64,000 nucleotides of DNA from Coptis chinensis (taxonomy: Eukaryota; Streptophyta; Magnoliopsida; Ranunculales; Ranunculaceae): assembly GCA_015680905.1 (NCBI GenBank), contig CM027382.1:13365501-13429500 (forward strand), in the 5' to 3' direction. The translations under genes and the position numbers were made by a program. Numbering within the stretch: position 1 is the first letter of the stretch; each line of letters begins with the position of its first letter. Positions 1-11,802 of the stretch are shown here, one piece after another. Under the pieces are notes generated by a model, which had not been told where the DNA came from, did not search any database, and saw only the letters and a program-made list of their open reading frames with translations.

Positions 1-111
1 ATTACAGGACTTCATAGGATGTGATTTAATGCCACACAAGAAGTTTGTTAGAATTCTTTGGTGTATGTGAAGTTATTAAGAAAGTGCCATTTTTAACCTG
101 TCCTGTGGTAG

Positions 112-285
112 CACTGGTTCTTCCTTTTTGGAGTTCTTGATACTATGTTAGTATGGACTATTTCTCGAACATTTGGAGATAAGAAGTGGATTAGGCTTAT
201 AAATGTTCCAATTATATTAGGAGCAACGAATGTTATGCCTCCTCTTGCTGCTTTACATTACTGGTCTTGGTTGACAACGACAATC
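112..285 (+). pseudogene. OPT oligopeptide transporter, C-terminal region, first half
   Basis: Frame 1 is open from 112 to 285 and reads like the penultimate part of plant OPT-family oligopeptide transporters, multi-pass membrane proteins that import small peptides or metal chelates with protons. Visible family features are WFFLFG, then KKWIRLINVPIILGAT, then a methionine-proline-proline segment and HYWSW before the next membrane helix. The frame stops exactly at a CAATC target duplication (281-285) and resumes at 42424. Upstream of 112 the same frame has stops at 94-96 and 109-111. I could not follow OPT homology to the left, so the copy is either decayed or has an intron ending near 111 (a TAG precedes the open frame). 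Family assignment is from remembered consensus, not a search. Confidence 0.72.
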
Positions 286-504
286 AGTCAAAAATAGTAT
301 AACACTCACATATATTTCTCTGTGAGATCATGGACATAAATAGCTGATTCTCATAGTTGAGATCCTAAAGTTTAGGACCGAATCTATCTATGCCAGAAGA
401 GCGTATCTATAATCTAGGAAAAACATCTTTACAATAAGGGAAACATATAATCAGTCTATATATGGAAGTACACCAACTTGGAATTACTTCTAGAATCGTC
501 AACA
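286..504 (-). repeat. 3' LTR of the outer copia
   Basis: This 219-bp LTR matches 42205-42423 over its full length, with about 11 substitutions counted by eye. On the minus strand it begins TGTTGACG directly after a purine run (AAGAGGAG, 505-512) and ends TTTTTGACT beside the CAATC duplication. The terminal dinucleotide is CT rather than the canonical CA in both copies. Confidence 0.92.
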
Positions 505-668
505 CTCCTCTTCAAGTTGGTGCATAGATGTCACTCATTCCCAACTTGTCTAGAGTGTAATTAAATGCTTGACTTGACACGACCTTGGTGAGTAGGTCAG
601 CAAGTTGTTCTTGAGACGGAACATGAGGTGTTTCAATAACCCTTGCTTCTAGTTTCTCCTTGATGAAA
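505..668 (-). pseudogene. Outer copia RNase H, C-terminal end
   Basis: Read on the minus strand this finishes the copia RNase H domain. It contains the family-typical stretch leading to QLADLLTK, followed by the last residues and a stop about 12 bp before the 3' LTR. It continues the reading that breaks off at 10480 after the conserved RTKHVEVD-R-H motif. The break is the LARD-like insertion with its TGAAA duplication (664-668 and 10475-10479). The adjacent purine tract at 505-512 is the likely second-strand primer site. Confidence 0.85.
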
Positions 669-3600
669 TGTCACACCCGAATTTCGACAGAATTCGGAAA
701 AACAATATTTGTTCCCGACTCTTCGATTTTCGAGGTGTGATGCACTCTCAACTCCCAAAAACCCATAATCAGTTTAAATACGCGGATAATTAAAAACCAA
801 TAAAAATTTAGGATAAACAAAAGTCCTCTTCATTTCCCAAGAACTCACAAATATGATTAAATTACAAATCTCCTTTCAACAACTCTTTAATTATAATTAT
901 AACTGAAAATACAAAACAACATTTGTCTCAACTAAAATCTATTACACCTTAAAGGAAAACAAAACATATCCTGAATGTGACGCTAATGCAAACCATAAGC
1001 AGCAACCAACCTTCTTCAACATTAATCATGCCAAGACTTATCAACTATGTTCATTCACACCCGATAAGCAAACATGCAAATCGGGTCAACATTATAAACA
1101 ATGCTGGTGTGAGTAGCCCTAAAATACAACATATACTTATACATATATATACACAATCCATAAGGCAGTTAGTTCCTCCACTGAGACTGAGGCGCCTTAA
1201 CTTCCCACTAACCACACAACAAACCATACACATAATAAATAAGGCATGTAGTTCCTCCATTGAGGCGCCTTAGTTTTCCAACCATAATACAAAGGCATTT
1301 AGTTCCTCCACCGAGGCGCCTTAGGTTCTAACTAAACTAATAACCAGGCAAGCATATTCTATACTTACCGCATTTCATGCTCAATTACAGAGTGGGTCGT
1401 CTCTGCACAAGTAATTAGTTTGACCCACCCTTCTGCAAAACAATATACAATCATATATTTAAAGATATATCATTAACCAACATATTACCATAATTATATT
1501 ATTTAAGGATTTCTTTGTGTCCCTAAAATCACGTTGTATCTATGTCTGACCTAGTTTCCCTGGCTACCACAATCGCTACCCAACGCTGAACATGTACATC
1601 CACATGCCTCCCCTCACATAAAGAACCACTCCGTGCGTAGCTACCCTAAGCGAGATATCGCATACCAAGTAACCCTCACACGGAAGCCATTATGTGAGTA
1701 CTGCCACTATTCGGCATAAAATATCGCGCGTCTCGTTCTAGTTTTGCGAATGGAATAATCAAGCCACTATTCGGCTACGCTAGAAAGGCCATTCAGATTT
1801 ACTGAACCGCCAGAAGGGCCAATCAAATTACTTACTCAGAAGGGCCATTCAGATTCACTGAAATGCCAGAAGAGCCAATAATATCACATAAGCCCATCAC
1901 AAGGGCCAAATCACATGAGTTGTAGTAGCTAGGTTATAGGATTTTCGTTACGTAATTTATTCAGGTGTATACATTTATATCTCATAATCATTCCACCATA
2001 TCATGTGCATGTCAAATACATTATTGCACTAAGCCAAATATATTTAGAGAATTATCTCAATACATCTCATAACAACTTTCCTTCTTTCACGTGCCAATTA
2101 ATTATTGCACCAAGCCATAATCCCGTGGGAAATATCTACAAATATTATACTACCTCATAGTAACATCTCACAAAAATGATAATGGAGCGTTTACCTTTAT
2201 TTCTCCCAAAAATATTGCATTTAATAGATATCCTAACATATGATATCATTTAACCAAACAACAATTTCAACATACCACATAACGTCACAATAGCTCCAAA
2301 CATACCGCATAACATTTTTATAGCGTTTTAGGAATATTAGGTATCCTAAAATTTCTATATCGTCACGTGTCAAAAAATACACAATATCAACGTCAAATCT
2401 TTCTTAGATAATGACAACCAAATTTATACAAGTTTCCACAGCATTTTAGCATTTGATTTGTCCATATGATTTACAACATAAAACGTAGCACAATTAAACA
2501 GTCTACAGTGCACAATCAAAGCCGAAAACCGAAACCCAAAAGTCTAAATATTTAAATACCCATTTGGATCTATATTAAGTCCTATGGACTGGCCCCAAAC
2601 AATATTAGAAACTGGCCCCAAACAATTAAGTGATTCGGCCCAAAGAAAGTAAAATAGAACTGGCCCAACCAAACAAACTAAAATCGGGCCCAAAGAAAAC
2701 CAACTAAGGCCCAAGACAAAATAATAGAATTTTGGCCCAAGGCCCAACAGAGTCATCTTCCTCAGCTCCCACCACCAGCCACCAAATCGGCCATCACAAT
2801 CTCCACTCGTCCTCCCCTTTCAACCCAGCGGTTCCCCTCCTCATCAAAAACCAAACAACATTAATTAACACACAACACACTTTTATCTACTGTCGAGATC
2901 ACTCAAACTTAGATCTTGACCACCATTAATGTCCCCTCCGGAGCTTCAACAGCCCACATCTCACTACACAACCCAATCACCCTTCCCCCAACCACAATTC
3001 CATCAATACACTTCACCCATACACCCCGACAGCTAGGGCAGGGAATCGGGTTGGGTAGACCCGAATCCGACCCCACCCGATTACCGAATACATCAGGTTC
3101 GGGTCGATTTTCATATCTGTTTATGTATTCGGGTCGGATTCGGATTCGGGTATGTCGAGTTTGGGTTCAGATTCGGATACAATTTTTGGGCTTTTTAAAA
3201 AAATTTAGTGTTATCCGATCGGGTTAGTCGGGTTCGGTCGGGTTCGGGTCAGATTCAGATATTAAATTTCAGATATAATCGGGTTCGGGTTCGGGTTTGG
3301 ATACTGTGAAATTATTTGGATTCGGATTCGGATATAGCCATATCCTACCCGAACCCGACCCGATCCTTGCCCTATAGACAGCACCCCTACCAACCACTCA
3401 CCCTCTACCAAATCGCGAAGATGCCATTAATGAACATTTCAAGCTTCACAGCCATGCCCAATTTCAATCCCAACATCCCCAATAACCCAACAATCCACAA
3501 TCAATCAAAAACGAGAAAGCACATATACAATACATAGATCAACCACAAAATTTACAGTAACCTTTAATCAATGGATTTTCTTGCATTTTATCAACAGCTT

Positions 3601-4082
3601 TGGACAAGTTTTCCGGAGACAGAGTTGGTTCTTCAAGCAATAATCAATATGGTAAACGCAGTTAACCCAAAATAACATGCTGTACTAAAACAAAACCATA
3701 ACACACCAAAACAGAATCCTAATACAGTATGTTAACAGAAAAGAAATCCACAGTAACAAGGATTTTATAAAAATAAAAATCTATATAATATCTACTCACA
3801 TAAATTAACAGCTCCATGAATCCCTCATAGTCCGAATCGTCGCGCTCTAACACTCTAGCAAGCGAGCTTTTATCTCCGCCTCCATTTTTATTTTATTTTT
3901 ATCTAAAAACCCTATTCTCTGGAAAAATATGTATATATACCTGGGTTTGAAACTTAAGCCCAACACATACTCGGGCCCAAAAATCAGGCCCATGTATCCC
4001 AAATCCAATCCAACAAATTTTAAATAAATAAATAAATAACTTAATTAATAAATAAATACTTATTTTAAATATGGGCGTTACA
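669..4082 (-). repeat. 3' LTR of the LARD-like element
   Basis: This LTR aligns with 6513-10474 throughout. Near its left end it holds imperfect tandem copies of a block that starts AAGGC, contains TAGTTCCTCC and ends GAGGCGCCTTA (1158-1325); the arms AAGGC and GCCTT can pair. A second run of short repeats built on AGAAGGGCCA lies at about 1775-1910. A 343-bp insertion interrupts it at 3034-3376. Short ORFs on either strand are not conserved with anything I recognise. Confidence 0.9.
3034..3376. mobile_element. Small hAT-like miniature element rich in TCGGGT repeats
   Basis: This insertion is present in the left LTR and absent from the right LTR, where the empty site lies near 9785. It starts TAGGGCAGGG and ends with the near-complement CCTTGCCCTA (TA). 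GACAGC flanks both sides, probably the remainder of an 8-bp duplication. The inside is mostly degenerate repeats of GGGTTCGGGT and GGATTCGGAT. Terminal repeats starting TAGGG with an 8-bp duplication fit non-autonomous hAT elements. The exact right end is uncertain by 2 bp. Confidence 0.62.
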
Positions 4083-6512
4083 ACTATACACATCTTAAAA
4101 GAATCTCGTCCCGAGATTCGGAAGCAAGGTAAGCTATACGAAGAAATAACGTTGGTTATTAACTTAGAACATACACAAGAATGTACATAGATTAAACTTA
4201 AGCAAGATAACGTTGGTATTAATTATTTTTAAATAATTTCAGAATATATGTCCTCATGCCATTACAAAATCTATTACAGTTTAACTGTCTATATTAAAAC
4301 AAATTATTACTGTCACTTAAACACCAGATAAATATATTATTTCTCATTAGCATGCAGTTTCTTGACACGTAGCAACCTCTACGAAAAATAATATTCTACT
4401 TAAACTAATCAATAATATGGGGTAAGTTCATCCCTACATAAAACATTAGGGAGTCTTTCATTATCATGCACCAAAGAAAAAAATCAGTGCCCTAATACAC
4501 TTAAAACAAAAATCACTCATGTCATGGAAACTACAAAAAATAGTCTCAAACATTTTAATTAAGCATACTCCCGTATAATGAGTCAATTCGAAAAGGAAAC
4601 ATCCAATTAAAAATACAAACAATAATATGAATCAATCACGTTCACTACTCTAAACACTAATGTATCATCGTCAATAACGCATTAAAACACTCTTATCCCA
4701 CTTTACATCAATTTCTTCTCATTAATATATCAAAATTTATTCTCTTTTACTAGTAAACTATTTTTTTTTTCTTACTAAATAAACAAATCAAGTTCTCTTA
4801 TTATCATGGATGACAATTTAAGCAACAGACATACTACGTATTTCATAAGAAAATTGAAACAACAAAATGCATATAATTTATAGTTTATTTCATGACTGCT
4901 CAATGATAAACCATGGATTTAAAAGTGTAAGAAAACTTCGACACACTAACACATTTTAATCACACAAGAATAAAATTAATTAGTCGACAAAAGCTATAGA
5001 GAACGGATGAATTGCACTAATTATTATGCATGTAAAATCTATTGAAATGCCACATGCCACAGGATAATAACCACCTCAAATAATAAAACTTTATATTTAC
5101 TTTAGTCATGCTATCAGAAACCCTTTTATTCAATTGTTTTATTGCATCTACAAACATTATTTCTTTGCATTATCAAACAAAATATTAAGGAACTCTAACT
5201 CAACTTCATGCAACTATAATTCATCCACACGAGAGGAAGATAAACAATCAAACATATAATACTCTCATTTAAGCAAGCAAAAATGAATCTTTTGAAACTA
5301 TATAAATCATGAACATGTAAACAACCATCGAATCCTAATTCAGGAATGCAACTATATCAAATATAACACGTATTCAAAAAATAATTTTTCATATTCATCT
5401 ATCAAAATCATATAGACTGAAACAAAACAATTAAGAATAAATACTCGATGCTCATTGCTATTATTATTATTACTAATTATTTTAAATGGTGAAAAGATTC
5501 AAAAATTAATCTCCATATACAATGACAATTAAAATAAGACTTGCTACCGTATAACACGAATTTTTAAAATTCTTTAGGATTATATAAACCCACTTCTAAT
5601 ATATCAGCAACAACAATTTATATCGGCATGAACAAAGTTAAATATATTAATTAAGAACAATTAATCCAATTATGGTTTATGACTACCAATTATCACGACT
5701 AGTTTAATTAATCATTAATAAAGCAGTATTAAGAAAACAACCTACACATGCATGTCTTATTGGTGAAACAATATTATCATCACATATGCACAGTAATAGT
5801 TCATCTATACACAATAATATAAAAAACGTGTATTCGCAAGTATACACATCTTAAAAGGAATACCCGTATATTTTATTTATTTATTTTTTTCTTTCTATTT
5901 ATAACTAATCACATCTAACAAATTAATCGTTTATACTTTAAAACATTATTCATCCATTAAAGTGTACGAGTGAGGCGAGATAGTTCCTCCAACACAGAGG
6001 CAATTAGTTTCTTACTTAGTACGTCACATAGTCATAAGTTAATACAGCTCATTCAATATAAATTAAAATATCTCCTTGTTTCTTGAATATTAACTTAACA
6101 CTCAAATACAAAGTTCACATACATGTTATTGCACTTAATCCATAATCCATGTGAAAATGAACACCAACAATAAAACAACATTATATCAACACACATCATT
6201 TTGATCAAATCCGTTAATAATTAACATACAACAACTATAACTACTCCTCATATGATAAAGAAAAAGAAAAGCATTTCATATGCACTCCACAAAAGTAACT
6301 AATATAAATATACACACTACACATACGAACGAATCAAGAAAAAATATTGACTCTCTTTATTTCTGTATCTATTTTCTTTTCTTTGTAAAAATAAAACAAC
6401 TAGCGGAAATAGTTTTGAAAATAATACTTCCTAAACATTACCCATAAACCACGATCCGAGAATCACTTAGACTCACCTAAGTCTAAGCTAACCAAATGCT
6501 CTGATACCAAAC
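4083..6512 (-). other. Non-coding core of the LARD-like element
   Basis: An AT-rich region of 2430 bp with no ORF over about 60 codons that resembles a gag or pol domain on either strand. It begins next to the polypurine-type sequence at 4083-4115 and ends with the primer-binding site. A 19-bp stretch related to 4085-4103 recurs at 5842-5860, and a fragment like the LTR block (GAGGCGAGATAGTTCCTCC) lies at about 5971. No other structure was recognised. Confidence 0.75.
6497..6509 (-). promoter_or_regulatory. tRNA-iMet primer-binding site of the LARD-like element
   Basis: The minus strand reads TGGTATCAGAGCA, the standard plant primer-binding site complementary to the 3' end of initiator tRNA-Met. 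It lies 3 nt inside the 5' LTR (6513-10474). It fixes the element's orientation as minus. Confidence 0.88.
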
Positions 6513-9500
6513 TGTCACACCCCAAATTTTGATAGATTTCGAAAAAACAATATTTGTTCCCGACTCTTCGATTTTCAAGGTGTGATGCACTCTCAACCTC
6601 CCAAAAACCTATAATAAGTTTAAATACGTGGATAATTAAAAACCAATAAAAATTTAAGATAAACAAAAGTCCTCTTCATTTCCCAAGAACTCACAAATAT
6701 GATTAAATTACAAATCTCCTTTCAACAACTCTTTAATTATAATTACAACTGAAAATACAAAACAACATTTGTCTAAAACAAAATCTATTACACCTTAAAG
6801 AAAAACAAAACATATCCTGAATGTGACGCTAATGAAAACTACAAGCAGCAACCAACCTTCTTCAACATTAATCCTGCCAAGACTTATCAACTATGTTCAT
6901 TTAATGAAAACACCCGATAAGCAAACATGCAAATCGGGTCAGCATTATAAACAATGCTGATGTGAGTAGCCCTAAAATACAACATATACTTATACATATA
7001 TATACACAATCCATAAGGCAGTTAGTTCTTCCACCGAGGTGCCTTAACTTCCAACGAATAATACAGCATACTTTAATACAATAATTAAGGCAAGTAGTTC
7101 CTCTACTGAGGCGCCTTAATTTCCCACTGACCACATAACAAACCATACACATAATAAATAAGGCATTTAGTTCCTCTACTGAGGCGCCTTAGGAACTAAC
7201 TAAACTAATAACCAGACAAGCATATTCTATACTTACCGCATTTCATGCTCAATTACAGAGTAGGTCATCTCTGCACAAGTAATTAGTTTGACCCACCCTT
7301 CTGCAAAACTATATATAATCATATATTTAAAGATATATCATTAACCAATATATTACCATAATTATATTATTTAAGGCTTTCTTTGCGTGTCCCTAAAATC
7401 ACGTCGTATCTATGTCTTACCTAGTTTCCCTAGCTACCACAATCGCTACCCAATGCTGAACGTGTACATCCACATGCCTCCCCTCACATAATGAACCACT
7501 CCGTGCGTAGCTACCCTAAGCGGGATATCACATACCAAGTAACCCTCACACGGAAGCCATTATGTGAGTACTGCCACTATTCGGCATAAAATATCGCGCG
7601 TCTCGTTCTAGTTTTGCGAACGGAATAATCAAGCCACTATTCGGCTACGCTAGAAGGACCATTCAGATTTACTAAACCGCCAGAAGGGCCAATCAAATTA
7701 CTTACGCTAGAAGGGCCATTCAGATTCACTGAAATGTTAGAAGGGCCAATCATATCACATACGCCCTTCACAAGGTCCAAATCACATAAGTTGTGGTAGC
7801 TAGGTTCTAGGATTTTCGTTACGTAATTTATTCAGGTGTCATACATTTATATCTCATAATCATTCCACCATATCACGTGCATGTCAAATACATTATTGCA
7901 CTAAGCCAAATATATTTAGAGAATTATCTCAATACATCTTGTAACAACTTTCCTTCTTTCATGTGCCAATTAATTATTGCACTAAGCCACAATCCTGTGG
8001 GAAATATCCACAAATATTATACTACCTCATAGTAGCATCTCACAAAAATGATAATGGAGCGTTTACCTTTATTTCTCCCAAAAATATTGCATTTAATAGA
8101 TATTCTAATATATGATATCATTTAACCAAACAACAATTTCAACATACCACATAACGTCACAATAGCTCCAAACGTACCGCATAACATTTTTATAGCGTTT
8201 TAGGAATATTAGGTATCCTAAAATTTATATATCGTCACGTGTCAAAAAATACACAATATCAACGTCAAATTTTTCTTAGATAATGACAAGCAAATTTATA
8301 CAAGCTTCCACAACATTTTAGCATTTGATTTGTCTATACGATTTACAACATAAAACGTAGCACAATTAAACAGTCCACAATCAAAGCCCAAAACCAAAAC
8401 CCAAAAGTCTAAATATTTAAAGACCCATTTGGATCTATATTAAGTCCTATAGATTGGCCCCAAACAATATTAGAAACTGGCCCCAAACAATTAAGTGATT
8501 CGGCCCAAAGAAAGTAAAATAGAACTGACCCAACCAAACAAACTAAAATCGAGCCCAAAGAAAACCAACTAAGGCCCAAGACAAAATAATAGAATTTTGG
8601 CCCAACCCAACTAAATAGAAATTTCGGCCCAAGGCCCAACAGAGTCATCTTCCTCAGCTCCAGCTAGGGGTGTAATACGGGGATCGCCGGGTCAACCGTG
8701 GGTCAAATAGTGATAGGGCAGGGCGGGTTGAATTTTCATGTCTTAGTACCATCACCCGGTCTGTTGGGTCAGCTTAATTACGGGCGGGTCATCCGGGTCG
8801 GGTAGAAATTATCATTTTAACCCAATTTCACCCAAAAAAAACTTCCTAATTCTGCAAGTAATATATTTCCAATTCACAACATAGAGAAAAAAATAGAATA
8901 AATCAATAAAAAATAAACAAAAATAAAAAAACTTGAACTTGAACCCAAAACTATATCTATAAATTTGAAATTTTTTTCTCGTGATTTATCATTTGTAAAT
9001 TGATTGTTTTCCATAGCATGATAAAATGAAGATGAGAGCGAAGATCTAAGGTACAAAATAATAAAATATAATATAAAAGAATTCGAAATTAATACAAGGA
9101 TGGATGATTCATCTTCTCCAAAATTTTCGAAAGTTGAATTTGAACTTTTGATATTTGCCCAATATTCAAACTTGAATATTTGAAATTGATGTTGAACTCA
9201 TAAGTTTGTGTTCATATCTCCCAAATTCCTATAAAAGTTAACAGAAAATATAAACAAAATACAAAAATATTAGAGTTAGAGTCTTGAAATTGTGCGGGTC
9301 AACGAGTTTAGGTCAACGGCTTTTGACACGGTGCGGGTCGGGCGGTTTGACCGGTCGGGTTTGAGCATATAACCTACACCCATAGCCCGACCCCATAAAA
9401 ATGGTGGCGGGGCGGGGTGGGTCTATTTTCGGGTCGGTGCGGGTTTGGGTGGCGGGTGAAGACCGGGTACCCTACCGGATGATGGGTCAACGGTTTTTTT

Positions 9501-10474
9501 TTACACTCCTAGCTCCAGCAGCTCCCACCACCAGCCCCCAAATCGGCCACCACAACCTTCACTCGTCCTCCCCTTTCAACCCAGCGGTTTCCCTCATCAT
9601 CAAAAACAAAACAACATTAATTAACACACAACACACTTTTATCTACTGTCGAGATCACTCAAACTTAGATCTCGACCGCCATTAATGTCCCCTCCGGAGC
9701 TTCAACAGCCCACATCTCACTACACAACCCAATCACCCTTCCCCCAACCACAATTCCATCAATACACTTCACCCATACACCTCAACGGCACCCCTACCAA
9801 CCACTCACCCTCCACCAAATCACGAAGACTCCATTAATGATCATTTCAAGCTTCACACCCACGCCCAATTTCAATCCCGACATCCCCCATAACCCAACAA
9901 TCTACAATCAATCAAAAATGAGAAAACGCATATACAATACATAGATCAACCACGAAATTTACAGTAACCTTTAATCAATGGATTTTCTTGCATTTTATCA
10001 ACATCTTTGGACAAGTTTTCCGGAGACAGAGTTGGTTCTTCAAGCAATAATCAATATGGTAAACGCAGTTAACTCGAAATAACATGTCGTACTAAAACAG
10101 AACCATAACACACCAAAACAGAATCCTAATACAGTATGTCAACAGAAAAGAAATCGACAGTAACAAGGATTTTATAAAAAATAAAAATCTATAAAATATC
10201 TACTCACATAAATTAACAGCTCCACGAATCCCTCATAGTCCGAATCGTCGCGCTCCAACACTCTAGCAAGCGAGCTTTTATCTCCGCCTCCATTTTTATT
10301 TTATTTTTATCTAAAAACCCTATTCTCTGGAAAAATATGTATATATACCTGGGTTTGAAACCTAAGCCCAACACAGACTCGGGCCCAAAAATCAGGCCCA
10401 CGTATCCCAAATCCAATCTAACAAATTTTAAATAAATAAATAAATAAATACATATTTTAAATACGGGCATTACA
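6513..10474 (-). repeat. 5' LTR of the LARD-like element
   Basis: This is the right-hand LTR of 3962 bp, matching 669-4082. It carries an extra 855 bp made of a hAT-like insertion and its 8-bp duplication (8657-9519), plus a short local duplication near 8605-8640. It ends in TTACA followed by the duplication TGAAA (10475-10479). Confidence 0.9.
8665..9511. mobile_element. 847-bp non-autonomous hAT-like element
   Basis: A precise insertion absent from the sister LTR at 2762-2770. Terminal inverted repeats are TAGGGGTGTAA at the left and TTACACTCCTA at the right, with one mismatch in 11. The flanking 8-bp duplication GCTCCAGC (8657-8664 and 9512-9519) is perfect. An 8-bp duplication with TAGGG-type ends is diagnostic of the hAT superfamily. 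Internally there are GGGTCGGGT-rich ends around an AT-rich middle and no transposase ORF, so it would need a transposase from elsewhere. Confidence 0.86.
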
Positions 10475-10479
10475 TGAAA

Positions 10480-11005
10480 TGTCTATCAACTTCTACATGT
10501 TTAGTTCGATCATGTTGAATTGGGTTGTGGGCAATATCACAAGCTACCTTGTTATCACAATATAGCTTCATTGGACTGTTGTGCTTAATATTCAGATCTT
10601 CCAATAAATTATGGATCCACAATAGTTTGCATATTGCCTTAGCCATTCCTCTGAACTCAGATTCAACACTAGATAGAGCAACTACAACTTGCTTCTTGCT
10701 TCACCAAGTGACCAAATATCAACCTATAAAAGTATAGTATCCTGTTATAGATCGCCTATCTGTTGATCCAGCTCAATCTGCATCAGTGTATCCTTTGACA
10801 TCCAGATTATCGCCTTTTCTAAACATAATCCCTTTTCCTGGAGATGACTTCAAATAGTGCAAAATATGGGTAACTGTAGTCATATGTTCTTCACTTGGAG
10901 AGTGCAGGAATTGGCTTACGACACTTAGTGCATATGCCAAGTCAGGCCGAGTATGTGCAAGATACATCAATCTCCTAACTAATCTCTTATATTGCGCCTT
11001 GTTTG
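10480..11005 (-). pseudogene. Outer copia RNase H and end of RT
   Basis: Minus-strand translation gives the end of the copia RT connection (KAQYKRLVRRLMYLAHTRPD) and then RNase H. The DADWAG aspartate motif, LSSVESEFRGMA with the catalytic glutamate, and YCDNKVACD are all visible. At least two stops fall in this stretch near 10700. The domain breaks at 10480 and is completed at 505-668. Its upstream RT lies at 38520-39367, displaced by element A. Confidence 0.87.
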
Positions 11006-11802
11006 TGACAAGTATAGAAAGTGGGAGTTGGGTTTGTTGTTCATCTTATATCTATTTGTTTGGAGGAAGGGTGTGATGGTTGAAAACTCTTTCTCTAAAC
11101 TCTTCTAAACTTTCTAATGGTGGAAAACACTAGTAAAGGGATGGGGTTTAAAACATGAAAATGAAAACAAGGATTAAAACATGGGATACTTTGTAGAGAA
11201 TAAAACTTGATTGAACTTGAAATAACAACAATGAAATCAAACTTGGATTGATTGAAGAACTTGAAGAATAATAATGGAAAATGCAAATAAAGCAAATAAA
11301 AGAAAATAAAAAGACTTTAATGTAAATTTAGGTTACACTACTCCTAACAAACCAAATGGTATGGACCCTAATATATTGGATAACTAATTCTCTATATTTC
11401 TTTGGTTTATATATGCCACCATTTACAATTATGCCCTTCCTTCTAGAAACAATCTTGTGGGCTTTTGACCTAAGCCCATACAATAGAAGTCTTGATTTTG
11501 GCTTTAGGTCCCTGAGTCAGTAGCTTTCGATCAGTCTTGAGTCCTTGAGTCTTTGACTTTAATAGTTGATTTGACTTTTGACTTTGACTTTTTGGCACTG
11601 TTGCTCCTAAGCTGGAATCTTTCCAAGTAGCGTAAATAGCCATTCCTTTTGTGCTAAAATGCACGTATTAGGAATATGTGTCCTAAATGGCCTGTATCCT
11701 GCAAATAGTAGCAAAAGCTATAAGTTGTCTATTCATTAAGCATAAGAAGGGTATATTCGAAGCATTGTAAAGGTAATAAAACGCATATTTTGGGACTGAT
11801 CA
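11006..11802 (-). repeat. 3' LTR of element A
   Basis: This LTR aligns with 37915-38519 from about 11240 to the end (for example around AAACCAAATGGT and GGACCCTAATA) and loosely at the start. Roughly 180 bp present here (about 11075-11245) is missing from the other LTR. It starts TG and ends CA on the plus strand. Confidence 0.82.

Larger units (their letters stand above)
669..10474 (-). mobile_element. Non-autonomous LARD-like LTR retrotransposon
   Basis: A minus-strand element with very long LTRs (3414 bp at 669-4082 and 3962 bp at 6513-10474), termini TG...CA and a perfect 5-bp duplication TGAAA. The orientation follows from a primer-binding site TGGTATCAGAGCA (complement of 6497-6509) beside the right LTR. 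At the other end, GACGAGATTCTTTTAA on the minus strand just inside 4083 resembles the sequence before the 3' LTR of many gypsy elements. The 2.4-kb internal region has no credible ORF. Long LTRs around a short non-coding core are the hallmark of LARDs (large retrotransposon derivatives), which depend on proteins from a partner. Most of the length difference between the LTRs comes from later hAT-like insertions. Confidence 0.88.

Noticed and set aside
1051-1260. Paired ORFs on both strands in the LARD-like LTRs (also near 6901-7152).
   Set aside because: They overlap repeated AAGGC...GCCTT blocks, are disrupted differently in the two LTRs, and show no domain.
6497-6512. tRNA-like sequence (complement of initiator tRNA-Met).
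   Set aside because: Only the 3'-end complement is present next to an LTR, so it is a primer-binding site and not a tRNA gene. The same holds for 42192-42204 and 54986-55002. No tRNA or rRNA gene was recognised.
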